A stretch of DNA of 64,000 nt. Origin: Erpobdella octoculata (taxonomy: Eukaryota > Annelida > Clitellata > Hirudinida > Erpobdellidae). Position numbers and translations under genes: made by a program. The notes beneath the pieces are model-generated. The model had not been told where the DNA came from. It worked only from the letters and a program-made list of their open reading frames with translations, and did not search any database. The DNA is taken from positions 50,809,543-50,873,542 of the forward strand of contig OZ022238.1 in the NCBI GenBank assembly GCA_963978895.1, written 5' to 3'. Positions 34,945 to 48,476 of this stretch are shown here, one piece after another; position 1 is the first letter of the stretch; every line of letters begins with the position of its first letter.

Positions 34945-35128
34945 TGTAAAATCACTGGTTTGACTATCAACTTCCTATTGATAAACCTTTCATTTATTAG
35001 GGACGTTATTTATTTTATGAAGAGATTTGAAGGTATAAATAGACGTAACAAAGCTTCATTTATTAATTTCCAATAAACTGCAAAACCATTCTATTGAGCC
35101 CGGTATACGATTTGGTGATATCGTAACA
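34945..35128 (+). repeat. 3' LTR
   Basis: 184 bp, close copy of the 5' LTR with a 4-bp net deletion (ACGTTATTTATTTTATG versus the longer form) and scattered substitutions. The divergence argues that the insertion is not brand-new. Confidence 0.85.
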
Positions 35129-35493
35129 ATATAGTTGCCACAAATTAGAAAGAGGTTTTAAAGACTTATTTAAAAGTCGTGAAAAAAAGAATTTAGTGTA
35201 AGCTCATTTTTATGAAAATACTCCAGCAAACAATTAACCATTATAAAAAAAAACATAAACATGAGCCAATAACGTCAATATTTTTCAATAGAAGCAGAAG
35301 CATATTTTTGTGTTTAAAGAACTAAATTATTTCAATAAAAGATTTATGAACCAATGTTTTCAAGCAAAACACAGCAACTGGAAATTTTGTGAGTCATGAA
35401 GCCGTAAAATATAATGTGCGTTTTGTTATAAATAATGGAATCATATTAATTTTAAAAAGTAAAAATTATATTAGTTTTTGCTGAAGAGCTTTT

Positions 35494-38291
35494 TTATAAA
35501 TAGGTTTCTGGTTGCCATTTCATCTCCTCCAATGACTCTTGAAGCTGAATGGCTTGCATTTCTAACTTGTATCCCATTGCACAACGTGCACCTCGGGCTA
35601 AAGTTACGGAATTAGTTATTAGTGAAGTCAGATCGAAAAGCAGCCCTGGAGCGGCTGCACCTGCCTTTAATCCCGCTTTTGCAAAGTTAGTAAATGCAAA
35701 AACAATTTTTGTAGCTCGAACCCCAGCATTGGTAACGGAATGAGCCATATTCTCTCCAACTCTACACCTGTTTAGAGATGCTTGCTCTTCTCTATCGTCT
35801 TTCGTAAGCCCATGTGTTTCCTTTCTTAACTGCAACCATTCCAGTGTTGACAGAAAGCTGCTGAGTGATTGATCTGTAAGTACCATATCGTAGGTTTCGT
35901 CCAGAAACTTTGATGTCAGAACAGAATCGACAATGCTTGTTATCACTCCTGTGGCTCCGCCTGCAGCACCCAATGCTACTCCGGAGATCGTCAAAGCAAG
36001 CGATACTCCAGCCGTTGGAATGGCACCAACAACGCCCACAATGGTCAACACACCTCCAGCAATTCCGGCAGCAGAAGAACCTATCAAAGTTCCACTAACG
36101 TTTCTATTTTTCGAATGCAAAGAAGAAGCCGTCTCAAATAAACGCTTCACTAATTCAGATCTAAAAATGCAAAACAGTTCAGTTCCAATACGAAATGATC
36201 TATTCAAAACATTTTGATCAAGCGGCGATTCGAAATCAGGTATACAATTATTTCCTGAACCAAAATAAATTTTCTTGCACATGTCTAGTTCTTTAATCAA
36301 TTCAGAAGCAAGTATGGAAACTTCACTAACAAAATAGTTGTCCAGTTTATAGTTTGACATTTTAAATACTAAACCATCTTCAGTGCATGCAGTTATTTCT
36401 ATAAACTGACCTAGTATTCTAACAACCACTAATAAATCAAATCTTTTCAAAGCAAATTAAATATTTTTGAGATTAGAATTATTTTCTCCATAATCAGCTT
36501 CATCTAAAAAACATTCATCAATTAAATCCATCAGAAGATTTTCAAGCTTATTTGCTTCTGTTTGAATTGTTTTCCAGGATGACTTCAATGTTTCAAATTC
36601 TTTAACAATGTTTTCTAAAATCGTATTATTTCCAGCGTTCTCTGATATAAAGTTGAAAACCTCTATCTTCAAATTTTCATCTTTCTTTAAATTATGACTA
36701 GCCGATTTTAGATCGTAGATCTTTAAAAGTTTCAAACAAGGCTGGTCAGAAAGATGCAAACCCTTACGGCGGTCTGCAAATATTTTTGCCAAATCACTTA
36801 CATATGTTGATAGGTTTGTCAAATTATTTGTCAACAATTTTTCAATTGAACGATGCATGTCTTTCGCTTGAGTGGTTACTTTTCCAATTCTAGATGTCAC
36901 ACTGCTGCAAATAAAAAATGATGTTTAATTAATGATATGCAACAGAGTTAGCCTGAAAATATAATTATAAGCATGAAGAAAATTAACTGTATTGCTGCTG
37001 TAATGTCTTTTATCTGATATATAACAAATGATCCTTAAATACTCTATTTTATCGAAAAATAAGCAGACATATTAAAATAAAATAAGTTGTCTCCATAAGC
37101 TATAGAAAATAATACATGAGTATTTCAATATCTGGTTTATGAATTAAATCAATTGCAATACTTAGATGAAGACTACTTCTTTTGTCTTAATGGTGATGAA
37201 TGCATGATTTCAAGAAATACATAATTGTTTTATGCTTAGTTAATTAAAAAAAAAATTTTACCATCCTTGATTTACTTTGAAATCTCTTTGATGGTCAGGA
37301 AAAGAAAATTTAGCCCAAACAATTTTCGTTTTTTCTTCTTGTGAAATAATTATCGTCATCTTTGTGCCGTGATCACGGGGTTTTAAATTCATCTTTCCTG
37401 TTGTTTCATTATGTAATTCATAACAATATCCTCTATAAAGGAAATGTAACTTCCAAATGTTGTTTGCTCCACAGTTTGCAAAATGTATTGCTTCATTCGA
37501 TGCTGCATTGTCTATTATAGATACAAAAAACGAACACGGAATTGGAAAACAAAAAATGTATTTTAGATTAAATTAATGACTATTAACCCTTTTTATTAAT
37601 TTTCCATTTGTTTAAAACAATTTTAGTTGAGATGTCATCAATTAAATCATCATTTTTGTAAGATTTAAACTCTTCCGAAAGCTTTAAATTTACGTTGCTG
37701 ATGTCGTCATCTAAATCATTTATAACGGTAACTTGTATTCCTTTTTCCAAAATAGCTTCTTGTACAATTGGAAATTTTATCATTTTATCGTTTATCTAAA
37801 AATAAAAACAAAAATAATGAAAATAATAGCAGCTACACAAAAATATTACTCAACAAATTCAGTTACCTCAAAAGTAGCAAACATTTTAGATTTCAAAATG
37901 GAATCAAATTTGATAGCTATTTCTAAATTTTTATCACGACATGCTGGAGACAAATATAAGGCACAATCCGGAAGACCGAGCTTATACGGTTTTCCCATAT
38001 AGGTAAAATACAACTGCCAATAACCATAGTTTTCTCCAAAGTATATTGCTTCAGCAGAAACCTTTTGGATTGAGTCCTTTTCAATGTTGCGAATGGTGAC
38101 AGCTCTTGTCCAGGATACATTCTCTAACCTTTCAACATCAACCTTTTAAATCGCCAGAGGCGATATTTTGTACTTTCAGCGTAAACAACCGACACATCCT
38201 GTATTAAATCTTCCAGCAGATTTGTTACGCTAACTTGTTTCAAGTTATACAAGTCTTTGTTTAACTTCTTTTTATTCGATTTCACCTCCAT
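35494..38291 (-). pseudogene. Gene 5: ApoL-like family member with two lesions
   Basis: All four exons are recognisable on the minus strand: E1 38291-37867, E2 37795-37588, E3 37511-37262, E4 36904-35494. E1 has lost one base in the A-run before the VDVERLEN codons (about 38147), which shifts the frame. E4 has a single TAA (36457-36459) where paralogs have a tyrosine codon in the IYFALKRF segment; the frame on both sides is otherwise open. Splice signals look normal, E3 is intact, and the hairpin (AIPTAGVSLALTISG, GGATGVITSIVDSVL) is preserved. Intron 2 is phase 1, as in gene 2. Two independent lesions favour a young pseudogene, though assembly error cannot be excluded. The downstream flank 35129-35493 shows no gene. 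Confidence 0.8.
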
Positions 38292-40455
38292 GATAAATCA
38301 ATTTCGAATCCTGAATAATACTGTATAACCGACTTCTTATGTTTGCCTTATATTTAGTTCTGGTCAACTAAATTCAGCCAGTCACTGCAGCTGTGCGTCA
38401 TTTAGCGATCTCATTATTTTTTCAAATTATACCCGTTCTTATTAAGCGAAACAGGTTTGTTTGTTAGTCTGATTCGCCAGGGTCACTTCATCAGTTTTTT
38501 TAGGTGAGATTCAGGTCGTCATTTTATTTTTATAGTTAATTTGTCATCAACTTAAGACTAAAACGTCTTTTTTTTAAATAAAAGCGTAATGATGCATTAT
38601 GTCACCCGATTGCCATCTGCAGGTCTGAAAAAACTCACGTCGGTGTAACAGCTGCCAGACTGCAAACATCCTTGTTTGTGTCTAATTGTAGGTTATGGCT
38701 GAATTTTGTTTGGTTTTTGTTTTGTATAAATTTTTTAGTCTGAGGCCTGGAACTTCTTCTCCAGACAGAATTGCATCAGCTAGGTGTTTTCCTCAAAGTA
38801 GGCATACCGGCAAGGTTCTTCGAACATAGTTTATATTAAAATTATCAAACATCCGTATTACAAAATAGCACAATTGCCGGTGGCACATCCTTAAAGTTGA
38901 AATTATCAAACATCCGTATTTCAATCGAGCTGAAACTTGGAATATGTAATTGCTCATCATAACAATAAATTTTCTTCAATTTTTAAAATTAATCTATTCT
39001 GATTTTAATTTTTTATTTAGGCGTCGATGCAGACGATAACGTTAATAGCTGCTAACTAGCCAAAATATGTGCTCTTGTCTAATTCTATAATTTATAGTAA
39101 TAAACAAATCTTACTGTGAGTATTGGTTTGACATTGGATGAAAACATCTTTAAAATTACTTTATTTAAAATTTAATTTTGTTTTAAACCAAATAAATAAT
39201 CAGAACTGGAATGATTTGACAGAATAATAAATAATAATAAATTGACAGAAATGTTCCAAGCGTTAAATGTCAGAATTAATTTACGCTAGTTTTCTGTTTT
39301 CTCCGATTTTTTGGTCAAAGGTCTGCCAATGCATTTTATTAAAGACAAAATAATAAAATTAATTGCAGCTAGTGAAATTGATTTTACCGTCAATTTAGTG
39401 TTAATAGAAAGTATGAAATTTTCAAAGCTAATTTAAAACCAGTAAAACGTTTTAACCGCTTTGGAATGATCGGTTGTTTTCGTTACAGTTCAGCTTATGC
39501 AAACAATGTTGATAATGTTCTTAAACATAACATGTTATGGACTTACTACATACATAGTGTGTTGAAAAAAAATCTATTAAAATGTTTTGGAAAATAATCT
39601 TTCTCTATTATAAAGCACTGGGCCACAATTATTTGCTTTCTATTTCAGCCTCGTACTGAGCTGCTTATAGCTGGGTTGGCTAAGTTAGGAAACTGTTTTA
39701 AATGAAACTGTTTTACAAAAGCAATTATGGATGAAATTATTAATTTCTAATTATGGATGGTTTGAAAAAGATTACGGGGCATAAGCTTTTGCCGCTCACT
39801 GCACAATGGTTGATAGAAGAAAAAAGAGCGACACAAAAGGAGAGAAACAAAAAAACTGAGTGAGACAGAGAGATAGAGAGAGATACAAAAAAACAAAAAG
39901 AGAAAGGAAAAAAAGGAATAAAAGATGCTCTGGGCAGGTACTGCTAGTATCATTTAATTTGTTTTCTTCCTACAGATAACAATGACGCGGTTCCTTGGTC
40001 TGACATAATTAATCTCATGCATCAATAATGCTGATTTCATTAACCTAAAATATTATTTATACTTTGTTGTTATTCGTTGACTCACTGAAAGACTCCCGAA
40101 CTTTTGAAATTAATTCAAGTAGTAAACCGGTTCGATTGAAAAACCAGTAAAACAACATTAACTCTCGGAAATAATCCAAAAAAACAGGGGCGGTTAGTTT
40201 TAAAGTTCATTTCAAAAATTAGATGATAAAAAAAGAAACGAAATAAATGTTACTTCATAATCCTCACAAACGGCAAAACCTCACACACTATATCACCAAA
40301 TTTCAACTGTAAAATAAGCAGCACATTTCAGTATTTTTAGTCGACAAAAACTACAAAGCACCAGTTATAATTTGCAGTCACTACCTCACTAAAAATTAGC
40401 AAATCTTTGAATATCTATAAAAAGTTATATTAAAATTTAAACTTTAGTTATCTAA
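38292..40455. other. Intergenic, no gene seen
   Basis: AT-rich sequence upstream of gene 5 and downstream of gene 6. A purine-rich low-complexity stretch (GAGACAGAGAGATAGAGAGA-type) lies at about 39835-39925. The promoter blocks of genes 1-3 are not clearly recognisable upstream of gene 5. Confidence 0.45.
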
Positions 40456-40460
40456 CTTTT

Positions 40461-40578
40461 ATTGCTCCAAACTTTCTTGAAGTTGAATTGCTTGCATTTC
40501 TAGTTTGTATCTAGCATCAATTGCTCCAAACTTTCTTGAAGTTGAATTGCTTGCATTTCCAATTTGTAGCCGAGTTCG
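40461..40578 (-). repeat. 59-bp tandem duplication at the gene 6 3' end
   Basis: ATTGCTCCAAACTTTCTTGA and the following bases occur twice, 59 bp apart (40461 and 40520). The unit covers the codons for the C-terminal MQAIQLQESLEQ. As 59 is not a multiple of 3, the reading frame now ends at a new TAG (40500-40502), leaving the old TAA (40459-40461) in the 3' flank. Confidence 0.85.
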
Positions 40579-42956
40579 CAGCATCCGCCCTTTGCTAAGT
40601 TGATGGAATTGAGTACGAGAGACGTTACATCAAAAACCAGTCCTGGAGCAATTCCAACTATGCGCACTCCAATAAACCTTGAGAATTGAGCGCCAATTTT
40701 GGCCACTTGAACCCGAAAATTTCCGACTAAATGTGTTACGTTTTCGGTAAACTTAGCCGTATGGCAAGCAGATTGTTCGGCTTTGTCATCTTCAGAAACT
40801 CCATTTGTTGATTCTCTTGAAAGAAGTATTTGCAGAGTCGACAGCAAATTAGTCAGCGATTGGTCGGTGCTGGAAAGATCGGCGGTTGAATTTAAAAAGT
40901 CCTTAGTCAAAACGGAGTCAACGATTCCGGTGATTAATCCGGTAGCTCCACCTGCCCCAGTCAATACTATTCCAGTAGCTGTCACGCCCAATGACAATCC
41001 AGCCGTAAATGGAGCTGCAATAAGACCGGCAATTATGGCTCCAGCACCTACTACAGCAGTAGCCGAAGATGTAATCATGGTTATATTTACTTTTTTATTT
41101 TTAGCATGCAGCTCTGATGCAGTTGCACGTAAACGTTCAATTAACTCAGTTCTAACAAGGATGAAAAGATTTAGTCCTCTATTAAAAGATCTCTCTAAAA
41201 CATTCCGACTCATAGCTGTAGTCATTAAAGATGGAACGTTTTCATTCAATGTAAAGCTAAGCTGCTTACATAAGTCCAATTCTTCTTTTAGAGCACTCAA
41301 TAGTTCTTCGAGATTGTATGGAACATTTTTAATGGAGACACAATTCGATATGCTAAACAACACACTAGTTTCACTGCAGCCGGATATTTCAAGAACCTGG
41401 CACAAGATTTTAACTGTAATCATTGAGTTTAATTTCATTAAATCATTGAAAATAGTTTTAATGTCAGAATTGACATTTCTTTGGTATCCAGCTTTATCCA
41501 GAAATTCAATGTCAACGATGTCCATTAAAAGAGATTTAAGTATATTTAGTTTGATCTGCAAATCATCTCCATAACTCCTTAATATTTTCAAGTCTCCAAC
41601 AATTTCTCCCAAGCAATCTACAATTTTTCCATTTGACTTGCTCATTAAACGTGAATCTACCGACATTTCGACATTTTCAACGTTCACTGTTTCATGTTGA
41701 CTTTCACCTCCATTGGATGATTGAACATTGGTTGGAGCAGTAACATAAAATTGTTTTATTTTATTAAGTGACTGAATTATGTTGTTCAAACTGTTTAAGA
41801 TGTTTTTTCTAAAAAGTTCGTTTAAATTGCTAGCTTTTTTCTTAACGTTTTTAATTTTTTCTTTCAAAGAACTATTTGAAAAAAATCTTTATAAATTAAG
41901 CAGATACGATTGTAAAAAGTTTTTAAAAATTACTGAAATGCTTACCATGTTTTTTCAACGGCCATATTAATTTCTCTATCGGAAATCTTGAATTTTGCAT
42001 TAATGTTACTCTTGTCGTTAACGTGAAAAATAACGATTTCAACTTTTGTTCCATGGTCACATGACTTTAAATTCAGCTTGGATTTATTTTTAACAATCAG
42101 CTCGTAGCAGCTGTCATCATAAACAAAATGCAACCTCCAGACATGGCTTTTAATGCAGTTCGAATATTGTATTTTTCTAACAGAATTTATTTCTTTCTGA
42201 ATAATTTTTAAAAAAAAATTTAGCAATAAAAATATGAATTGACTGCATTAAATTTCTTACATTTTTTAGAATTTTCCAGTCCTCAAAAACTACTCTGGTT
42301 GCTAGCTCCTCAATGAATTTAGTGTTGTCTGTTTTAGGAACTTCTTCAGAAAATGTTAAGTTCACATTGCTTATAATTTTGTCTAAATTATTCTTTATGG
42401 CTACATCTACTCCTAGAGTCAGGGGCTTTTCTCTAATTGTTTTAAATTCTGCTTTAAGGTCACCTACCTGGATGAAAAAAATTACTTTATAAAATTTTTA
42501 AGAATTTGTAAGACAAAAAATAATTACCTTGAATTTGACAATGAATACATCAATATCATTTTTATCCAATGAGATGGAAATTTCTAAGTTTTTCTGATGG
42601 CATTTTGGTGATAGAGTGAACTTACAATCCGAATGCTCGAGCTTGGACGGATTGAACTTATCATCGAGAGGCTTGAGTTTGTAAGGCAGTTTTTGATGTG
42701 TAAAATACAGTTGCCAATAACCAAAATTTTCTCCAAAGTAGATGTTTTTTGCTGGAACTTCTTGGGAACCGTTTGCATCGACATGACTTATACGGATATC
42801 TCTCGTCCATGCCACATTTTTCATTCTTTCTATATTCACTTTCTTGAGCCACAAAGGACGGTTTTTGGTGCTTTCGGCATAAACAACGTTAATGTTTGTT
42901 ATTCGATGACTCAACTTATTGTTTATAGAAAGGCTATTTAAGCTGTGTAAAGCCAT
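40500..42956 (-). CDS. Gene 6: tandem beta-type domains plus ApoL-like protein
   Basis: Exons on the minus strand: E1 42956-42528, E2 42467-42261, E3 42196-41946, E4 41871-40500, about 752 residues. E1 has VVYAESTKNRPLWLKK, IERMKNVAWTR and YFGENFGYWQLYFTH, with an insert (LDDKFNPSKLEHS) before the Cys-containing strand. E3 has HVWRLHFVY, CYEL, DHGTKVE and ISDREI. E4 has LLMDIVDIEFLDKAG, a hairpin with AAPFTAGLSLGVTATG and GGATGLITGIVDSVLTKDFL, and a C-terminal KGGCCELGYKLEMQAIQL. It belongs to the group of genes 6-8 (PFTAG type rather than PTAGAS). Its last six residues come from a 59-bp duplication. All parts are intact. Confidence 0.82.
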
Positions 42957-43458
42957 TTTTATTAAATAATTAAACTGAAACTTAACTATCGAAAAGTTCT
43001 GAATTCAACCAAATCTATTTAAAAAGCGATAGTTACTTTAAAACACGTAAATCTACGCTACTTGTACTTTTCCAGTGCTTATGAAAAATAAATTTCGGTA
43101 TCACATCACATTACTTAAATTTTCCAGTGCTTGCAAAAATAAATTTTGGTGTCACAGCTTACCTATTGACACCTAAACATTACATGAATAGATTTTTGAA
43201 GAAATATGGTTGATGATTTTGGGGTTTACCATATTCGTCAAGCCTAGATTCAGTAATAACCTTGCCTTAGCCAGTTTTATCTGAATCGGGTATTAAAAAT
43301 ATTTGAAAACTAAATCGATTCAAGTCCAAATAAAGAGTAACATAAATTTAAATAAAACAGAAAAAGTTCTTCAAAAAATGTATCAATTAATTTAAAGTTT
43401 TTTTTAACTGATACGTTTACTTAAATTCATAAGTTCAGAACACAACTACATACAAATG

Positions 43459-43538
43459 AGGGGCGCCATTTATATTTAAAAAAGCGTTCTATCCTGTTTA
43501 AAAAATAGCAGATTGTTAGTTTGAGTAAAAGGCGCCCC
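43459..43538. mobile_element. Possible short MITE, about 80 bp
   Basis: GGGGCGCCATTTA at the left and TAAAAGGCGCCCC at the right are inverted copies with one mismatch, resembling the CAGGGGCG ends of the element at 3859-4303. No convincing target duplication. Confidence 0.35.
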
Positions 43539-43539
43539 A

Positions 43540-45990
43540 CGTTTTAAGTGTTGAAAATTAATGGCTGGTTTGTTATACGAATGTCCACAATTAATGCATG
43601 CCTCCATAAAGACATTTCTCACATAGCCCAGAGAAAAATTATTTCCATTTTTTTAGTTTACAAAAACGTGGTATTTTAAAATTTTTTTTAATAATTTATT
43701 TTATTAAATGCTTTTATTTAACTTCACTCGTCTTTCTGTTTGTTTGTGTGTTGTGTGGTGATCAAATCTTAGAAAGAAACATTCACCCACTTTTCGACCA
43801 CCTAGAGCTTTAAAACGTTCACAAAAGCTTTATTCTGGATGACAATACATGAATTTAATGTTTCCGACATAAAGTAGGCCTTAAATCAAATCAAATTAAT
43901 CAAATCAAATTAATTCCTGCTATCTAGCGACTGTAATAAATTAATCAAGTTGTTTATGTATGAGTCGCCAGAGGTCCAAAATAACTAACAAGATTGAGCG
44001 TAACGGTTGTTTTAGATTCAAAAATTTTAGTTTTTTGACTCAGATAAAGAGGCAAATAAAGCATTTCTTTTTAGATTTCTTTTTTATCTTTACTTGTTTT
44101 TTGTTTTATTTCATGTTATTTTGTTGCAATGTAATATAAGAAGAATTTATCTATAACATCAACAATAATAAGCATGAAACATACAACCAGTTGAAAATTA
44201 ATTCTACAAAAGTAAATAAAGAAAGTTAAAGATATGCTTTTCCGCAAACATTTTTTTTGCACTTTATTACTAATTTGTTTCAATTTATTTTACGTTTGTC
44301 TTGAATGATTCAGACTTTTAGCTATTCAGGAAGTTGGTTAAATATTTGTTATAAGAGTCGGCCCGAGACAATTGTACTCTTGGAGCTAATTAAAAGCCAG
44401 TAAAAACGAATTAAACTACAAACAACTTTCATTTTTTTTTTGGAATAAAATGTCCAGACGACGGAAGACAATTTGAATAGAAGAAACATAAGCTTTGTGA
44501 AGTACCAGATGGTCAGTCTTGAGACTGCCTCGTACCAAGGTTAGGCAGAGAGCTCACGGATCTGGACACGGGTTGGGGTCTTGCGTAATCAGTGCAATAA
44601 GACTAACAATAATGTTTTTTAATCTAGCTTTAGAATATTTTCAATAACCTAGAGGATTTCTTGTTTTTTATATTGTGACGTACCCCCCAGAATTATTCCA
44701 GAATGTCTATCGAACCCCTTAAAACACATTCGCTTTTCAATCAACTCAAACCTATATCTAGTAGCTTGCTCATTTGATCAAAGGGCTAGAAAAAAAACTG
44801 GCTACCTTGATTGGTTGGGATGGACGTCAAAGTTGTACATTATCAAACACAAACAATATCTATCACTGAACCTGACTATCATACTAATTTTTAAATATTT
44901 TAGTTTAAACCAAGATAAAAAAAAACTTTTAAAAATATAGTCATATAAACTAAATCCTGTTTGCTTGCTTGCTTGAGCCATACGTTAGGCCTTGTATCAC
45001 TCAAAAAAACCAACTTCCCGTTATCCAATCAAGTTGAAATTTAGGGGTGTTTATTTTGCAGGAAACTATACATATTATTAAATTTTTAAATTGATTGGAC
45101 AAAAAATAAGTGAACTATAGAATAAAATCAATAAAAATTCTAAAAAATTAAAAAAATTGAACATGCTATAAAAACAAACCATCAAATTTTTGGTTTTAAA
45201 AAACCGCGTTTAGTTTTTAATTTTAAAAGCTTTAATAAAATATTAGTTTAGTCCATATTGATTAAAAATAAAGCTTATTTTTTCAATTTTCACAAACAAA
45301 TTGAAAATTTGGCGGGTTTATTTGTTGCTGTTGAATTTTCAGATCGATTGGACAACATTTGAGTGAATTATAGAACCAATTCAATTAAAAAAAATACAAA
45401 TTATATGCAGAGAAATGAACTTTGAATATTTAGTTTGTTTAAACAAAGCGACATTTAATTTTCAAATTGAAAATTTTTAGTAAAATATTTATTTCTTCCA
45501 TATTGAGTCGTAAGTTTCTTAAAATTTGCAATCCTCACATACGAGTACTTTACATATTAAGTATTTATAAAACTGTGGTCAATGTTTTCACATTTTATAG
45601 ACTTGCTATCTATCATCAAAGATTATTTTGCAAAACATTTGTGTCACCGATTTGCAAAAATAAAAAAGATTTAAAAAAAAACTATATTTTTACGGGCCTC
45701 TTGTTTTTTTTTTTATAATCAATGATACCAGTAAAACATCAATCATTCAGAGTTGATAAAGCTAGTATTTAACTGTTTAATAATTGCGACACAGCTATTT
45801 TGGTATAAATTCAAGCAGAAAAAGTAACCAGTGAAGCGGAAAAAAATAATGCAATAAATAACAAACTTTAAATAGAAACGAAATATTTTTAGGTGACACT
45901 TTCTAACAAAACCTTCATTATGTTGACATTTTCTATCTTTTTTTTATATTTTAGACGGTTTTCCAAACTGAATTAATGGAATTAACTAGA
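43540..45990. other. Intergenic with repeat fragments, no gene seen
   Basis: Contains a fragment at 43770-43860 (TTCACCCACTTTTCGACC, AGAGCTTTAAAACG) that is related to 22630-22670. Another at 45010-45050 (AACTTCCCGTTATCCAATC) is the inverted form of the GATTGGATAACGGGA motif next to gene 1 and gene 3 ends. The rest is AT-rich and without a supportable gene. Confidence 0.45.
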
Positions 45991-45994
45991 ACCA

Positions 45995-48384
45995 TTAACG
46001 GCACGAATAATCTAGCAGATACTTTAGTTGTTTTGAACTTTCTTCAATTTGAATAGCTTGCACTTCTCGTATGTATGCAATTTTAGAACATTTACCTTGG
46101 CATGGATGGACAATGTTGAGTGTGAGAGATGTCATATCAAGTCCCAGTTCTGGAGCAATTCCAATTACTTCACCTTTGAGTAAACTTGATTCGCGCATGA
46201 ATGGCGAATTTGAAAGTGAGTTGCTGAGAAATTTGTCGGTTTCAAAAAGACTGGCAGTGGCGTTTAAATACTTCAGTGTCCTAATTCCGTATACGGGTGA
46301 TGCTGTGCAACCTGCAAATACCATTCCTATTCCAGCACATATCAAGCCCAATGATATCCCACCAGTAATGGGAGCTGTGAAAATATTTCTAATACCAGGA
46401 AATGTTAAACCACTTCCCACTACAGAGGCCTCATCAGTTAAACTCCTCTTGGGTTTGTTTAAGCTTCTTTTTTTCAGATGTATGGCCTTGGCATATTTGG
46501 ATAAACGTTCAGCTAGATCGTTTCTAACAATAACTAACAGTTCTAAACCTGTTTTAAAAGATTTTTCCAAAGTTTCCTGATTTATTACTATATTATTTGA
46601 AACGGTAGTATCTTCATCCAGATTAAAACACATTTGCTTGCATGTTGCCAATTCATCATTCAAGATAGAAGCCAGCACGTCAGGTTTAAATTTAAACGTT
46701 TTTTCCGTGTCACAGTTCGGAATCGTGAAAATCACATCTGTCCTGTCAAATCCAGATATTTCTAAAACAAAACACAATGAGTTCACGGTTACCAAGGAAT
46801 CAAGTTTCATTAGTTCTACTGAAATGAATTTTATATCTGGATCCAAATCTCCAACAGGTTCTATTTTATCCAGAAATCTTATGTCAATTATGTCCGATAT
46901 TCGATTGTGAATTATACTTGTTTTTTCTCTTAATTTTTTCCACATATTCTGCAAGTTGAATAAATCTTTCACTATCATTTGTAAGATATCTTTAATTTTC
47001 ATGTTGGGTTCCGTCGTAAAAAGGGCAGTAACAGACAACTTGACATTTTCAATTTCTAATGTTTCGAGTTCATCGTCGGGCTGTTCGTGCTCGTTAATGT
47101 TACGAAGTTCTTTTGAAAGGCGAGTTAGTGAATTTGCAAGACCCTTTAAATGGCTCTGAAAATCCACACAACGATTCACATTTTCTGCCATTTTCTTTAT
47201 GCTTTTGGTTTTTTCTTTTAACAAACTGTTTAAATTAATATTCACTTAGTTATTATTTTCTACTTTTTAACTTTTATCAATTGCCATTTAACGAATGTAA
47301 TAAAATTCTAATGTGCCTGTGAAAATTGCAATTAATAAAAAAATTCGATTTTTAATTTTTTTTGCTAGTTTAGTTTAACGGGTGCCTTAGTTGTATTATA
47401 ACTACCTAGTTATAAATAATATAAAAAAAATTAAAAATCACTGGAGAAAACCGAGGAAATTAAAAAATAAATAAATCGCAAGTGCGTGTAGTTGTGGTAG
47501 TGCTCTTAAGAAAAGATATGCTTGGAAAAGTACTATTTCTCAAGCAAAATTAATCAGGAATGACTCACCAAGTTCGTTTTGCAATCTTGTGTACTTCTCG
47601 GTTTGAAAATGTAAAAGTCACTTCTACATGATTGTTTTCCCTAACAGGACAGATTCTGATCTCAAGAGTGGTGTTATGATCTAGCGGCGTCAAGTTCATA
47701 TTTTTGTCACTTGAAATCTCCATTTCATAACAACATTTTTCATAAACAAAATGCAGCTTCCATGCGTGGTTTTCATCACAACTTGCAAAACTAACATTTT
47801 CGACTGATGTTATCCATTCCTAAGTGGGAATCAAAAACCAATATATCTGGCAATTTTTAGAAACATAATATGGTGAACTAATGATTATTCCATTTAAGTG
47901 ATTAAATTTAATTTACAGAAATATAAAAACAAGATTAAAACTAACATTTTTTCTGATATTCCAGCTGTTAAATGGGATTGCTGTTGTGAATTTAAATTGG
48001 GAAAAACTCAAATTGAAGATTTGTATGTCATCATCTAAGCAGTTTTTTACTAATACCAAGACTCCTTTTTTGAGAAGAACTTCGTTTATTACCTCATATT
48101 CTTCCTCTTCGTCATCTATCTAAAATTATTTGTTCACGTCATTAAACAATTTATATATATAAAAATGAATGTTTGTATGTATGTATGTATGTATGTATGT
48201 ATGTATGTATGTATGTATGTATGTATATATATATATATATATGTTATTCATGCATTGCTACACCATTCATCCGATCGTAATGAAATTTTCACACAACCTT
48301 GAGGGTCAAGGGGAATCAAATATAGAGAAAAAAAATTTGAAATCCGACACAAAATGAGCGGAGCGGAGCGGGTGAGCAAGCGGG

Positions 48385-48476
<92 letters not shown>

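Larger units (their letters stand above)
33344..35128 (+). mobile_element. Non-autonomous LTR retrotransposon, 1785 bp
   Basis: Direct repeats at 33344-33531 (188 bp) and 34945-35128 (184 bp) differ by a few substitutions and a short deletion. Both begin TGTAAAATCACTGG and end GATATCGTAACA. One base after the 5' LTR is a primer-binding-type TGGTGATCAGAAGTGGG (33533). A purine tract AGAAGGGGGTAATAA precedes the 3' LTR. The interior codes only for a SAP-domain gag-like protein with no protease, reverse transcriptase or integrase, so the element depends on a partner. Flanking 5-mers ATTGA and ATATA do not form a clean target duplication. Confidence 0.85.

Noticed and set aside
33339..35133. A 5-bp target duplication for the LTR element
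   Set aside because: ATTGA and ATATA match at only three of five positions.
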